Assembly: GCA_947623455.1 (NCBI GenBank)
Contig: OX392534.1
Coordinates: 33,361,426 to 33,425,425 of the forward strand
Reading direction: 5' to 3'
Source of the DNA: Mimachlamys varia
Taxonomy: Eukaryota > Mollusca > Bivalvia > Pectinida > Pectinidae
Length of the DNA stretch: 64,000 nucleotides
The translations under genes and the position numbers were made by a program. The notes under the pieces were generated by a model, which was not told the DNA's origin, ran no database searches, and worked only from the letters and a program-made list of their open reading frames with translations. This document shows positions 26,101 through 37,610 of the stretch, piece by piece (positions within the stretch are counted from its first letter, which is position 1; each line of letters opens with the position of its first letter).

Positions 26101-27252
26101 CGGACCGACCCGAAAAATAACAACACTTGGTCAGGACTGTCTCAGGATCATTTCAGCCAAGTTTCAGCTTAATCCCAGTGGTAGAACTTAAGAAGAAGTT
26201 TAAAATAGGTGTTGTTCAGGAAAACAGTGATTGCGCAATCATGTCACAAAATGGCCGCCATGGCACAAATGTCGAGAGTTTTTCGGACCCGAAAAATAAC
26301 AACATTTTATGGGCTGCCCTTCCTGAACATCCCTACCAATTTTCAGCTCACAGGTACCAGTGGAACTGTAGAAGAAGTTTAATATGTGTTTTTCAAGATG
26401 TCAGCTATGGCGGCCATCTTGGATTTCGGACCGACCCGAAAAATAACAACACTTGGTCAGGACCATCTCAGGATCATTTCAGCTAAGTTTCAGCTTAATC
26501 CCACTGGTAGAACTTGAGAAGAAGTTGAAAATGTGTTTTTCAAGATGGCGGCTCTGGCGGCCATCTTGGATTTCGGACCGACCCGAAAAATAACAACACT
26601 TGGTCAGGACTGTCTCAGGATCATTTCAGCCAAGTTTCAGCTTAATCCCAGTGGTAGAACTTAAGAAGAAGTTTAAAATAGGTGTTGTTCAGGAAAACAG
26701 TGATTGCGCAATCATGTCACAAAATGGCCGCCATGGCACAAATGTCGAGAGTTTTTCGGACCCGAAAAATAACAACATTTTATGGGCTGCCCTTCCTGAA
26801 CATCCCTACCAATTTTCAGCTCACAGGTACCAGTGGAACTGTAGAAGAAGTTTAATATGTGTTTTTCAAGATGTCGGCTATGGCGGCCATCTTGGATTTC
26901 GGACCGACCCGAAAAATAACAACACTTGGTCAGGACCATCTCAGGATCATTTCAGCTAAGTTTCAGCTTATTCCCATTGGTAGAACTTGAGAAGAAGTTG
27001 AAAATGTGTTTTTCAAGATGGCGGCTCTGGCGGCCATCTTGGATTTCGGACCGACCCGAAAAATAACAACACTTGGTCAGGACCATCTCAGGATCATTTC
27101 AGCTAAGTTTCAGCTTATTCCCATTGGTAGAACTTGAGAAGAAGTTTGAAATGTGAAAAGTTTACGAACGGCGCACGGCGGACGGCGGACGACGACGGAC
27201 GAAGCACGGTAACTATAGGTCATCTTGACCCTTTGGGTCAGATGACCTAAAA
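23114..27252 (+). mobile_element. ~4.1-kb non-autonomous element with internal 147-bp tandem repeats (pearl/HINE-like)
   Basis: The left end, CAAGAGGCCCAAGGGCCTTA, contains a small hairpin (GGCCC AA GGGCC) and then GGTCATCTGAC. The right end carries a CpG-rich GGACGGCGGACG tract, then a hairpin built on GGTCATCTTGACCC and GGGTCAGATGACC, then CTAA. The interior is a tandem array of 147-bp monomers centred on CAAGATGGCGGC...GGCCATCTTGG; starts at 23628, 23775, 23921, 24068, 24394 and 24541 are spaced 146-147, or 326 across a variant pair. A larger 473-bp unit (147+147+179) recurs at 24126, 24599, 25654, 26127 and 26600. There is no transposase, so it is non-autonomous. The layout, short conserved ends flanking ~150-bp tandem repeats, recalls the bivalve pearl and helentron-associated (HINE) elements. 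That assignment is an inference from architecture. Confidence 0.7.
23338..26393 (+). repeat. 1,528-bp near-identical tandem duplication
   Basis: The block starting CAAGATGGTGATGATCATGG at 23338 starts again at 24866, and frames at 23686/25214 and 24126/25654 repeat with the same offset of 1,528. Only a few substitutions are visible (for example GACTGGAGAAA versus GACTGTAGAAA, and GACCGACCC versus GACCGTCCC). The duplication must be recent or homogenised. The 119-codon frames it contains are repeat frames, not genes. Confidence 0.92.
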
Positions 27253-27921
27253 ATGTGTATACAGGTAATTAAAGATACTGTGTTTATTCTGATGACATGC
27301 TTGTAAACATGTATCAATTTCAATTTAGTATGAGATGACAAGGGCTGGGATAGGCTTTCACAATTTCCTGGGTGATCCTATAGTCTTTGTACTTTGGAAT
27401 GTTATACAAACACAAAGAAGACCGTGATACCGATTCAGAGGCAGACTATCTTTAAAGCAGGTTCAAAAACCTTAATAAACACATTCTACATGCCCGATCA
27501 ATTCTGGGGGTCATAAAACTCATTTAAGACTCTTTATGTGAAGGACAAATTGAATTTTCATGTTCCTTGTGTCTATTCTGCCATGAAATATTTATAGTAA
27601 CATGCAGTGTTCAAGGTTTACTGCTAGATTCCATCCAGGCAGTCTTAAAAAATTCTTTAATAACATCGTTCGATGTAAAACAATTTTTAACGATAGAAAT
27701 CAGAAAAAGTGGACAAGTGTTTGATAAAATTTGTTAAACTTTCAATGAACCTCAGCATCACAAAACAACATTATGTATGCTCACCAAGAGTTTGACAGCC
27801 CTGACAATTACCGATGAAAGATGTCCTTGATGCTTCATCAAATAAAATCTTATTAAAGCATTTTCTACAAACTCACAAACAATGACTGTCAATATAATAT
27901 GACCTTATGGAACCTATCTAT
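27253..27921. other. Non-coding spacer
   Basis: AT-rich; nothing recognised. Confidence 0.5.
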
Positions 27922-28014
27922 TTAACTGATTCACCCCTGAAATTTAATAATGAACTATTCTGACCTTTGAATTGGAAGAGTTCAAATGTGTCTTGAGGGG
28001 TAATGAATGTGTTA
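27922..28014 (+). repeat. Short inverted-terminal-repeat element, copy 3
   Basis: Begins TTAACTGATTCACCCCTGAA, contains TTTGAATTGGAAGAGTTCAA, and ends AGGGGTAATGAATGTGTTAA. Same family as the copies at 628, 2651 and 52688. Confidence 0.65.
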
Positions 28015-28649
28015 AAAACAAGACCAGGAAACTCATTGCCATATCTTAAAATTACATCCTGGATCTTTGATGAAAATAAAGGCATCACCTTTGCTTTATA
28101 TCAATGACGTCAACAGAAATTGGAGTGAAAGGATTCTAACGATTGTGTAATGCATAGACACCGGTCTCCAATCTCCTGAATGTACTTGCTTTTAGTAGAA
28201 ATTGATTGTCAATAGCTTATTTTGGTCACGACTTGTTATTAAATGTGAATCATGATATGAGGGGATGGTAGTTTCATTGTCAGGTGACCATTGAGAATTG
28301 CCATATTGTTGTCCTCTCACATTTCTTTGGTTTGGTCCTATAAGTATTATACCACAGGTAAGGTACTTCAGGTACAAAAGAATCAATCAGGAACTGACCC
28401 CACAGGTAACAGATCACCTGGCCACACCTGTAATCAGGGTACAGGTGTACCTACAGACTCATCAAAATTGGTCACAGGTAGATTTACAAATTAGCACCCG
28501 ATCTTATTTACAGATCTCTCTGAAAGGTATTGATATTTTTATCCTGAAACTTAATTAAAAACTTTAAACCTGACAAAAAAGTGATTTCCACAATTTTACA
28601 TACAACATTTACTAATAATAATGACGGAGCATGCTTCTTCGGAGCATGC
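28015..28649. other. Non-coding stretch with CRE octamer and E-box cluster
   Basis: TGACGTCA lies at 28105-28112. Several CACCTG/CAGGTG hexamers cluster at about 28420-28450. No gene recognised; the frames at 28291-28558 show no domain. Confidence 0.4.
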
Positions 28650-28725
28650 TTCTTCGGCTCAGTTGGTAGAGCTGCAGATTATCACTCCAGAGGTGGGCGG
28701 GGGTCCTGTCGGAGTACTTGACAGG
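28650..28725 (+). pseudogene. tRNA-derived relic
   Basis: TCGGCTCAGTTGGTAGAGCTG is a good D-arm/A-box, and the downstream AGGTGGGCGGGGGTCCT region could be a decayed variable and T arm. The B box is not recognisable. A tandem CGGAGCATGCTTCTT phrase lies just upstream (28625-28656). Confidence 0.35.
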
Positions 28726-29508
28726 ATTTTCCCCGTTCTATATATATTACACACCATAAGCTCAGATCAGGTAACATATTGTCACTGCTATATGGTACTT
28801 TACTTAAATGATACTATAATAATGAACCACGGTTTCAAAAGAGTACAAGAGTTCAAAACCAGAAATTTGCAAAGTATCCTAGCAAATGTTCATGAAATAA
28901 TGCTACCCAGTTCACCAAAAACAATTTCGAAACACTAGAAGGGGCTCTTTCAGAGGAGATAACTCTGCAAAAATAAGAAATACTGAATGGTACAATAATA
29001 TTGTCTGTAAAACCAATGTAACAAGTAGATGGGCTTATCACTGAACAATGTTTTGTAGGCCATGTTTATAACTTTCCACTACAATGATTTGTATGTTAAT
29101 TTGTGGCAGTATCTCAGGTTTTACACTGACAAGATAAGATATAAAAGATTGATATGATATCAGCTTCATCTACAATGTGACACATACCACAGGTAATGTC
29201 ATGTACAGATAAATCACACAGGTATGTATATAATGTGTACCTGGAAAGTGTTGGAATGTGTTATATACCCGAAAAAAAAAACAACAACTACAACACTGCT
29301 TTATTCTTCCCTTGAAAGTGCCGATGTCAGAGGACAAAGCTGTTACGGATATTTTTGTACATTGGGTTCCAACTTTATGTGTACAAAACTTTGTCATATT
29401 ATGAAGTATTGTGCACACCCTCTACAAAGTCCAGAGTCCAAATGTAAGAATATCTGCATGTGAAAATTTCCCTCTAATTCTACACTAATTGATGTTTTAT
29501 ACAATTGT
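28726..29508. other. Non-coding stretch
   Basis: AT-rich, no supported gene. Frames up to 105 codons here lack any recognisable domain. Confidence 0.45.
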
Positions 29509-29638
29509 AACAGGTGAGGACAAATGCACAGCCAGACCGGGGTTCAAACCCAGGACCTTTCTAACTCCTAAAACGGATGCTCAACCAATTGCACTATCTG
29601 GTCACCGAAAATCAACCCTGTCCAGATCCGCTACACAA
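29509..29638 (-). mobile_element. tRNA-derived SINE, family C, copy 1
   Basis: The minus strand reads GACCAGATAGTGCAATTGG (A-box region), then GGTCCTGGGTTTGAACCCC (B box GGTTTGAACCC). The 3' part includes TGCATTTGTCCTC. Similar pieces at 32136, 33035 and 55462 define a family. Confidence 0.6.
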
Positions 29639-32135
29639 TACAGATATCGGTCATATGCCTTTATCTTCAGCAAATCCCAATAAAAAGTCTGACTGTATAG
29701 AAGTTGGTTGAGGTAAATGTCCTTTCACCCTATATTTCAGGCTGCATGACTCCCCCGGGGCACAATGACCCGACATGACATACAGGTAGGAAATACGGAC
29801 CCAGGTAGGTGTTACGAGACCCCAGTAGCAGGCACTAACTACATCAACATTACACCTGAGTGTCAACATTCCTCAAATTTCTCCGGTTGAGAGCAAGTAG
29901 ATGGATGGATGGGCTTCCTAGCGACATTTGACACACATTTTTAACTTCAAATACCAAATGCTGGCTCAAATATCCGGATTTTAAGCTCATGCATATGATA
30001 ATGATGGCATTTTTTGGCATGTTTTGAAAAACATCTTACAAATATATGCAAATACAAATTTTGACTATTCTAATTGCGTTCAAGAATATCAACAAATCAT
30101 GATTTATTTATCATGTAATCATTTTTTTCTGCAGCTGGCATAGCTCGGGGAGACAAACTTCTACCCAAAACACCATGAACATGCATGTTAGTTATTTTTA
30201 GGAGACAAAATTAAACCAAGATTACAACTGAATATGCAAGTTAAGTCCGAGGCCAAATATCGTGACATACAATTTTGAAAAATATCAACAAAATTTTTTC
30301 AACTGTTTGAAATCTGAGATGGTTGCATTCACCTCTCCACGTTTGTTGATATGCTGTTAACTTTAGAGAATTCCACTTGGATAACTTAAGACTTCAGATA
30401 AAAATTATCTCATCACATTTCGGTGGATCTTTGATGTGATAATTAAACAAGATAGGGAGAGATAACATTTGCATATCTGAGATTCAATATGGGACCAACA
30501 GTTGTTGACAACATATCAGAATAATCAAGTCAAAAAAATTAGGTCAATTTTGTAACTCTTCACTCCTGTACAAAACATCTTTCTAAATATACCCAAGGAC
30601 ACCACAATGCCACGTACTTGGTCTACGCCTAACTGTTTTGTACAGTTTCAATCTTATAACTAGCACTAGACATATTGAATAATATATAACCAACATATAT
30701 ATTGAAAGTTCAGACTATGGTTGTACATATGCATTTTGGATGGAAATTGGAGTGGAATTGTGGGTCCATGTTCAGCATTTAGGTAATATAATGGTGTCCT
30801 TCAACAGGAAGTACCATTCCACCTAGCTGTATACATGAGTAATGTAATTTTCGGAAGTAATCCTGCAATGGGCTGGTGCACTGACAAGAGGGAATCCGGA
30901 ACCTATCTGCCTTTAGGCTCTGATAAATTAGAAATAGAAACAAATTTCTTTGATCCGGCTCAACAGAATTTCAATCAGATTATTTTATGCGATAGAGAAG
31001 AAACGACACAATTAATTTGAGAGTATATGTGTCAATGAGTGTGAGTGGCCCCGCCATTGTTAGGTATATATATATAAACACCGAAATCTGAGATAAAGCT
31101 ATACTTACAATTAAAGTGTTAACATCCCACTGCAACAGCCGCTATCTGTGAAAGATAAAATGTCATACTTAATACTCATAAGTTACGCAAAAAATCTATA
31201 CCGGTTATATTTTCCTCCGGGAATATCTACATGCCCAGTTCATGTAAATAAGTATTTTGATAATCAAGGTCAAAGACAGGTAATGCTGAAAACAATGAAT
31301 TTATTCAAATAAGCCTTCAAATTTTAATTGATACATGTATGTCTGTACACGATTAATCCGATTAATGATCCATTAACATTTGTCTTAATGACTTAAAACA
31401 AAGACCCCATTTGTAACGAGTACAATTTATCTGGTGATCGTGAACTGATCCTAAAATCCCATCACAAAAACATGCCTATCAGTCTCTCTGTCATAGGAGA
31501 ACCGACCCTGACCTTTTACTATTCTTTTTGTCTCTTGAAGTAAATCAAATATTTTTATCTTTGATTATTTTGGTCCATTTTTCATAATTTAAGGATCTTT
31601 CATTCGTTCTTAGTACTGTACTTTTACACATTTAAAGTTTAATTTCTGGCTTTTGCTCCATGAAAAAAAAAGAAATAAAAATTTCATAAGTTTACAATTA
31701 AAAAAAACTGTGACAATTATATGTAAATATAAAGTTGACAGTGAATGACACATCTTATTGATTTACAGCTTATGATATCAATAGCTGAAATGAGCTCATG
31801 AGTAAAAGTAACTTGATATTCAATATAATTCAGTATTTTCCATTTGAAAACACAAGATCATTCACACCAATAGTAACTCTTATGAAGAATTTTCTAACTA
31901 AATATTTTTTTTCACTTAAACAGTAGTTTTTCTTTATAACAGACTAATTAAATATTAAGCATTATCTCCCTTGGATTTGGTTTCATGCTTATCAGTATAC
32001 TAAGAAAAATGACTGTGACCTTGACTTTAAAAATAAAGGTCACAGCATACAACATGCAACCACTCACCTGATAATATTTTATACAAATTTCATGAAAAAG
32101 TGTAAGTGTTCAGCTTCCAGATGTAATTATATAGA
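29639..32135. other. AT-rich non-coding stretch
   Basis: No supported gene. Possible extended nuclear-receptor half sites TCAAGGTCA (31264-31272) and TGACCTTGA (32016-32024) are visible. The 61-codon frame at 30835-31020 has no known domain. Confidence 0.4.
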
Positions 32136-32230
32136 TCCAGCATTGGACCTTCCGAACTATAGCCCGGTGCTTATACCAAATGAGCTATCTGGTCGCTGAC
32201 GATTGACCAAGTTTAGATCTGCTACACTTC
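32136..32230 (-). mobile_element. tRNA-derived SINE, family C, copy 2 (fragment)
   Basis: The minus strand shows GACCAGATAGCTCATTTGGT (A box) with the flanking GGTCAATCGTCAGC shared with copies 1 and 3. The B-box region is degenerate. Confidence 0.45.
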
Positions 32231-33034
32231 TTTTCAGAAATGATCATCTGCTTTACAAAATACTATCCACAAATGAATTAACATGACTGATACAGAGAAA
32301 TGCCTATATTCTCCATTAAGTCCCTCCACTTAAGTACTCTAGTGCTTCCCTTTTCACTGATCTTTAGAAATCACATGTTTATATTCTTATCATGTCCAAA
32401 GTTCTGTGGATCTTGTTGTGCTTTTATAAATGTGACATTCCTATCTCCAGTGGAGGAGAGTGCCTTATCAAGCCAGTGTTTGTAGTTTAACCCCTTAATC
32501 TGTTACAACCTGTTGATGAAGCAGATCTATCAGTGGTAATCAGAGACCCCTGACTATGTAAACATTTGTTCTCAATTTCCCCCCTACACAGATATAGAGG
32601 ATGTGGCTAGATAAATACTCTCATCCCAGCTAATCTCTCTCAGCAATGACAGTAGAATAGCTATGCTGAAACTTTAGTTAAGATCTTGCAAATTCATTGT
32701 CAATGATGATGAATTCCCAAAATGCATGTGCAACTCAACATTTTGAAATTTCTTTTGAAATTCTCTTTACTTTTTGCATGGAAACAGCTTTGATTATTTC
32801 AAATAGTTTATAAATTTGATTTCTATTTCGTTCTTATGAGCTTGATGTCTTACAACTCTCAGCAACTCCGATGTTGCACTTATATCATCAAACAGTAAAA
32901 TGCTCTTCAAGCAGGCGACCAAAACTCAAATGTAGAACTAATTGCAATAATTTACGAAAAAATCTACATTGTATTTTTAAATTGTCTAATAATCCAGCTT
33001 GACTCACAGTTGTTTCTTTTGTCACATATTATGT
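32231..33034. other. Non-coding stretch
   Basis: AT-rich; nothing recognised. Confidence 0.5.
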
Positions 33035-33131
33035 AACATGAGAGGAAAAATGCACTGCCAGACTGGGGTTCGAACCCATGACCTTCTGCATTGTGGTCAC
33101 CGACAATTGACCCCGTCAAGAACCACTACAC
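33035..33131 (-). mobile_element. tRNA-derived SINE, family C, copy 3 (internally deleted)
   Basis: The minus strand retains the B box (GGGTTCGAACCCC) and the leader GGTCAATTGTCGGTGACCA, but the A-box portion between them is missing compared with copy 1. An internal deletion, so transcriptionally dead by expectation. Confidence 0.5.
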
Positions 33132-35288
33132 GTACATAATATAAATGTACTTCTAATGAAAATGTTTAAACAGACAGAATTCAATTGCTGGTTTCAAAAT
33201 TCCATTCTTGTGCACCTATCTTTAGATAAGTGGTAAATATCACCAACTCCAAAATATTACGTAATGTTGAAATCTAAATCAGGACATTGTAATGATGTCA
33301 GAGATATCATACCCCCGGTAACCACCAACATTTTTGGCTACATCTATTAACTACCGTAATTATACGAAGATATTTAACTGAAAAAATGTATCATTATGCA
33401 TTCTACATACAGTACAAATATAACTAACAAAGAAATTACTAGATAATCACTTTTATCAAAATACAAAATGGGGATATTTACCGTAATAACTTCAAGCAAA
33501 CGAATTGTATCCACACACTAAACAGCAATATTTACCGCAAAAATACTCCGTGTTAACAACCTGTATACATACACAATTTACTATAAACTGTGAATTAGAC
33601 ATGAAATAATAGTACACAGATTCAAAGTTCACCACGGTTATAACTCTGGAACATGGCCGAGTGCAGGGGTTAGATAAGTATGACTCACAAACAAAATATA
33701 TATATACAGAAATTATAGAAAACTATTACCGAGATGAGCCACAAAGATAATGACCTCTAAAGGGCAAAGGATGCCATGGAGGTCCAATCACTATAGTAAC
33801 GCATGTGTTACAAGGAAGAGAAATATTTATGACATCACATCTTTTTCAAATGTACACACAAATTGGCAATGTGTACTTGTTGATAAGGCACCATTTAGTT
33901 GTTAGGTCATAAACAAGGGAGAGAGGTATTTTGATCATCCCAAAAGGAAATAGATAATGAGGGCATTGTCTCTGAAATTTCGACAACCAAAACAATGACT
34001 GGATGAAGTGCAGTACAGTTCACATACAAATTACCTCCACTGATAGAATATGAGCCTGGGTTTTGTCAATGGGCCCTGTTTTATACTGTCTAAAAACTAA
34101 AGGATACTTGAGTCCATCATAGATGTACTTCCTGCAAAACAGGTGCCCATCTATACAGCTAGGTAGACTCTTCTGTACACAAAGTTACAGTAATTTTAAA
34201 TTTGCAAACCTTATCTACTGCACTTCTCCTTCTCAATTGCTGATTTTTGTGCGGGACTTAACTGATTGTAAATTCTGCACTGAAAAATGTTCTGAATAAA
34301 TTAGACAACCCCAGACCACCAACTATTCTATCAGAGGCAGAATTTTTATTTCAAATTTATTTTAAATCTTTTTAAAATAAATGACACCCTGTCACTTTTA
34401 ACTCCACCCTAAATCCCTTTCCCTCTGGCCATATCACAACAAGGCCATTTCAATATTTAATTGAATACTTTTAAATTAACGACATGTTTTACCCATAATT
34501 TTCTTGTATAATACAGCATTTCAAAACCAGATGTTTAAAGTAATCTGTCACACACACTGCAATTGACATCATGTCAATCACAAGTTATTTTATTTAAATT
34601 CTGTAAAAGTGTTGAGTAACTTGAAGTTTCATAACCAGACATTTCAAAAAAATAGTCATACAGGCTTCAATCGACCTCCTGTCCATCGAAAGATAATTTT
34701 TTAATATTTTCAAACTGTTCAGTGACTTGATAATTGAAATGAACCAATTATAAAGTCTAGTCTTTGCGTCTGGCAACAGAAGTCCTTTAGTGCACACCCT
34801 AACAAGGGTTGAATATGTCACTCCTACTCAAGATCTTATCAGGTGATTTATATAATTATACAGGCTAGAATTTTGTGGAAAGTTGAAAAAAAAATGTCCA
34901 AAACCATACTACCACAGTAAGTTTGTTACGTAATCAGTAATCATTCTGAAAATATAACAGCATTTATTTCAGAAATACCATCAATTATTTTTAAAGTAAC
35001 TATTAGACCAAGTTTTTTCAAAGCTTTGAAAGTTTCTAGTTTAAAATTTTAATAAATGTATGTAGTGTATATTGTATTTAAATAAATTCTACAGAGACAA
35101 ATTTAATTTCTTAAACTTAAAAGAAAAGCATGCATGACTTCCTTCATGAAAGGAACCCTATATAAACTTGTGCATCTTTGAAAGAGAGCAAATCCAAATC
35201 TGAATCAATAGTTCTTACTACAGTATTATGTTTGAAACTGTTCCTTATGCATTGTCAACGGATTCAATATTTGTTTCTTTATCATCAT
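33132..35288. other. AT-rich non-coding stretch
   Basis: No supported gene or repeat. A minus-strand frame of 75 codons at 34594-34821 has no domain. Confidence 0.45.
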
Positions 35289-35425
35289 TTGGTTTGGTTT
35301 ATTTTGTTTTACATCCTATAAACAGCAGGAGTCATTTTAGGACATGCCATGTTTTGGAGGTGGAGGAAAGCTGGAGTACCTGGAGAAAAACCACAGACCT
35401 ACAGTCAATACCTGGCAACTGCCCC
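35289..35425 (-). mobile_element. SINE, family B, copy 2 (3' part)
   Basis: The minus strand shows GGTTTTTCTCCAGGTACTCC, then GCTTTCCTCCACCTCC, a TTATAGGATGTAAAACAAAA stretch and a tail AAACCAAACC. It matches the body after the head array at 54290. Confidence 0.65.
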
Positions 35426-36599
35426 ATTTATTCAATTGATGTATAATTATGACACTAACTAGATCTTCTAGTATCATGCATTATGTTTACTTTCCAACAT
35501 ATACCTGTAAACATAAGCAACTTTGTGGACGGCAGTATTTTGTCAATAAATTCTGACTTGATATCTTTATACACTTTGTTTATTTCTTCAATGTTTAAAA
35601 ACATTTACCAAGAAAGAAATATTTATTACAGAAAAAAATGCATTTCAGACATCAATTAGAGGATTTTTTATTCGTAAGTTTGGTAAAAATATTTACTTTT
35701 CAACCATCTTTGACCCTGATCTGTGAAGTACGTAAGAAATACCCCCACAACAGGTGTCTATAACGCCACTTTCAATATTGTTCCAAGATTTTATCAGATC
35801 TGTTATTTAGTTTTTCTAATGAAAGAGGGCTTGTCGAATATCCAAGGTTACATAGAAAACAGGAAATGGACTACGATATAATCTGTAACCTTTTGGGAGA
35901 AAAAATTGCTGAAAAACAAACATCTCCTGAGAAAAACCTCTAGTACAGAGTCAGGCCGAGACAGCTAAAAAGTTAGTGAGACATTAATATTTAAACAAGA
36001 GTCGGTCCAGATATCACTTGTGTTTTAGTAAATTGTCATCTTTCCAATATTTTTGGGGGAAACATTGTAAATATAAGCAGAGTTCTCTGGTTTATCACTG
36101 TAGTTTTAGTATTTTATGAAGTCTGTTTTGTGTAAAAAATAAACAACCGAAAGGAAAACTAGGAAACGCACTGCTTTTGTTCTATGGTAGCTGTAGCTAG
36201 AAGCAAAATTAAAAAAAAAATATAGAGCTCAATTTTCAGTGGAAAAGTGTCCAAATCGAAAGTCAAACCAATTCTTATCTTCTTTTTTTTCCGAAGATTA
36301 CAAAACTATCTCAAGACTCTTTGGGGATGCACGGGCCTCAAATGTAGAGTCAGAAAAAATCCTGAAATCCTTTCCAATCAGGAAACCTGTATAGTTCCGA
36401 AATTGTAATGTATATAAAAAATTCTTTATTTTACTGTATAAAATCTGCATGTAGATAAAACCTGTACATGCACACTGTCTACTATAAAAGAAACCCACCA
36501 GTGTCCACTTTAGACAGGTGCAGCTATAGTTACAGATGCAATAAAGAGGGATAAAATAGAAGAATCATATTTTCTTTTTATGTTATTGACAGCATCCAT
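35426..36599. other. AT-rich non-coding stretch
   Basis: No supported gene. The 66-codon minus frame at 36298-36498 shows no domain. Confidence 0.45.
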
Positions 36600-36935
36600 C
36601 GTCCATCCCAATTCTTTTACCTGGTATCCTAAGTTTCGAAAGAAAAGTCTGGTAATTTTGCTTCTGAGGTCTTCGCTTCTCATAGAACCCTAGGCCTGAA
36701 ACCCTCTTAGTCTGGAACTGCACAAGTACATCCCCCTCAACCCCCCCCCCCCCCACCCCCCCCCACCCCCACCCCCTTTACCCCCCACCCCCATTCTACT
36801 TCTTTTATCCTAAGTTTAGAAAGAAAATCTGGAAATTTTGCTTCTGTCTGGGGTTTTGCTTCTCCTGGAGTCCCTGAAACCCCCTAGTAGGACCCCTCCT
36901 CAACCCCCCCCCCCCTCCCCCACACCATCCTACAT
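36600..36935. repeat. Duplicated ~190-bp unit ending in poly-C tracts
   Basis: Two imperfect copies (about 36604-36785 and 36786-36935) share TATCCTAAGTTT, GAAAGAAAA, AATTTTGCTTCTG and CCTGAAACCC, and each ends in CCTCAACCCCCCCCC. The C tracts at 36739-36792 and 36904-36918 include CCCCCACCCCC variants. Probably an unstable C-rich repeat duplicated once. Confidence 0.75.
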
Positions 36936-37359
36936 AATTCTTCTCCTTACTCTACAGTTGATAACTTACCCTCTCCTTGTTGTGGGCCTGCTTTAATCAC
37001 CATACAACACAAAAACCAGTACGAAACAGACTTACAACCAATGAACCATGTAACTTGTTGATCTAACCAACACCTGTCTACATACCTTTAGCATACCTTG
37101 ACTAACGAGAAGGAATCTCCAGCCAGGTATTATGTGGGTTACAACAGGTATTGATTACAAATTAACGCAGCAAGAAGGTAGCGTTTGATTGACAGGACAA
37201 AAAACCCTGCCAAGGTAATCAAATATTAATCAACTTGTTTGACCTTTAGAGCTTATGATGTTGTTGGTCATTGAATATAATTATTGTATTAGGTTTAGTG
37301 CAAAGTAACATAGGAGATATTAAGTTCTCCAGATCGTTATCATTTTATCTGTAGAAGAG
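36936..37359. other. Non-coding spacer
   Basis: Nothing recognised. Confidence 0.5.
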
Positions 37360-37610
37360 TTCTATATGATAATTATAAAGAACAAATTGAAACAAGGATG
37401 GAGGTTTGGTGCAGATGTAAAATAGGGATCAGAAGAAAAAAGGAAATGTTGAGAGGGGAAATTAAGTCTTTGAATAAAACAGGAGATACAGAAAAAAAAG
37501 ATGGTTGAATTGGGCAAGATGGGTTTGGGGTTGAAAATGAGCACAAAGAATGGAAACAAAAGAATGCATGGGCATTGTTTAAGAGGGAGGGGGGGGGGGG
37601 TTGAGGTGAA
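37360..37610. repeat. Purine-rich strand-asymmetric tract
   Basis: The plus strand is strongly purine-biased over about 250 bases, with AGAAGAAAAAAGGAAATG and GAGGGAGGGGGGGGGGGG segments (12-G run near 37590). The opposing minus-strand frame (37362-37559) is an artefact of the pyrimidine-rich strand. Confidence 0.6.

Noticed and set aside
24126..26959. Five near-identical 111-119-codon ORFs starting MVRTISGSFQPSFSL
   Set aside because: They recur at exactly 473 or 1,528 bp with the DNA repeat itself and stop inside the next monomer. There is no domain, and starts such as TTG/GTG-type codons are included. They are repeat frames.
28380..28450. E-box enhancer cluster
   Set aside because: Several CACCTG/CAGGTG hexamers are present, but CACCTG-like words are common throughout this window, so no enrichment can be claimed by eye.
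37362..37559. Minus-strand 65-codon Phe/Pro-rich frame
   Set aside because: Produced by the purine-rich plus strand; amino-acid bias follows base composition.
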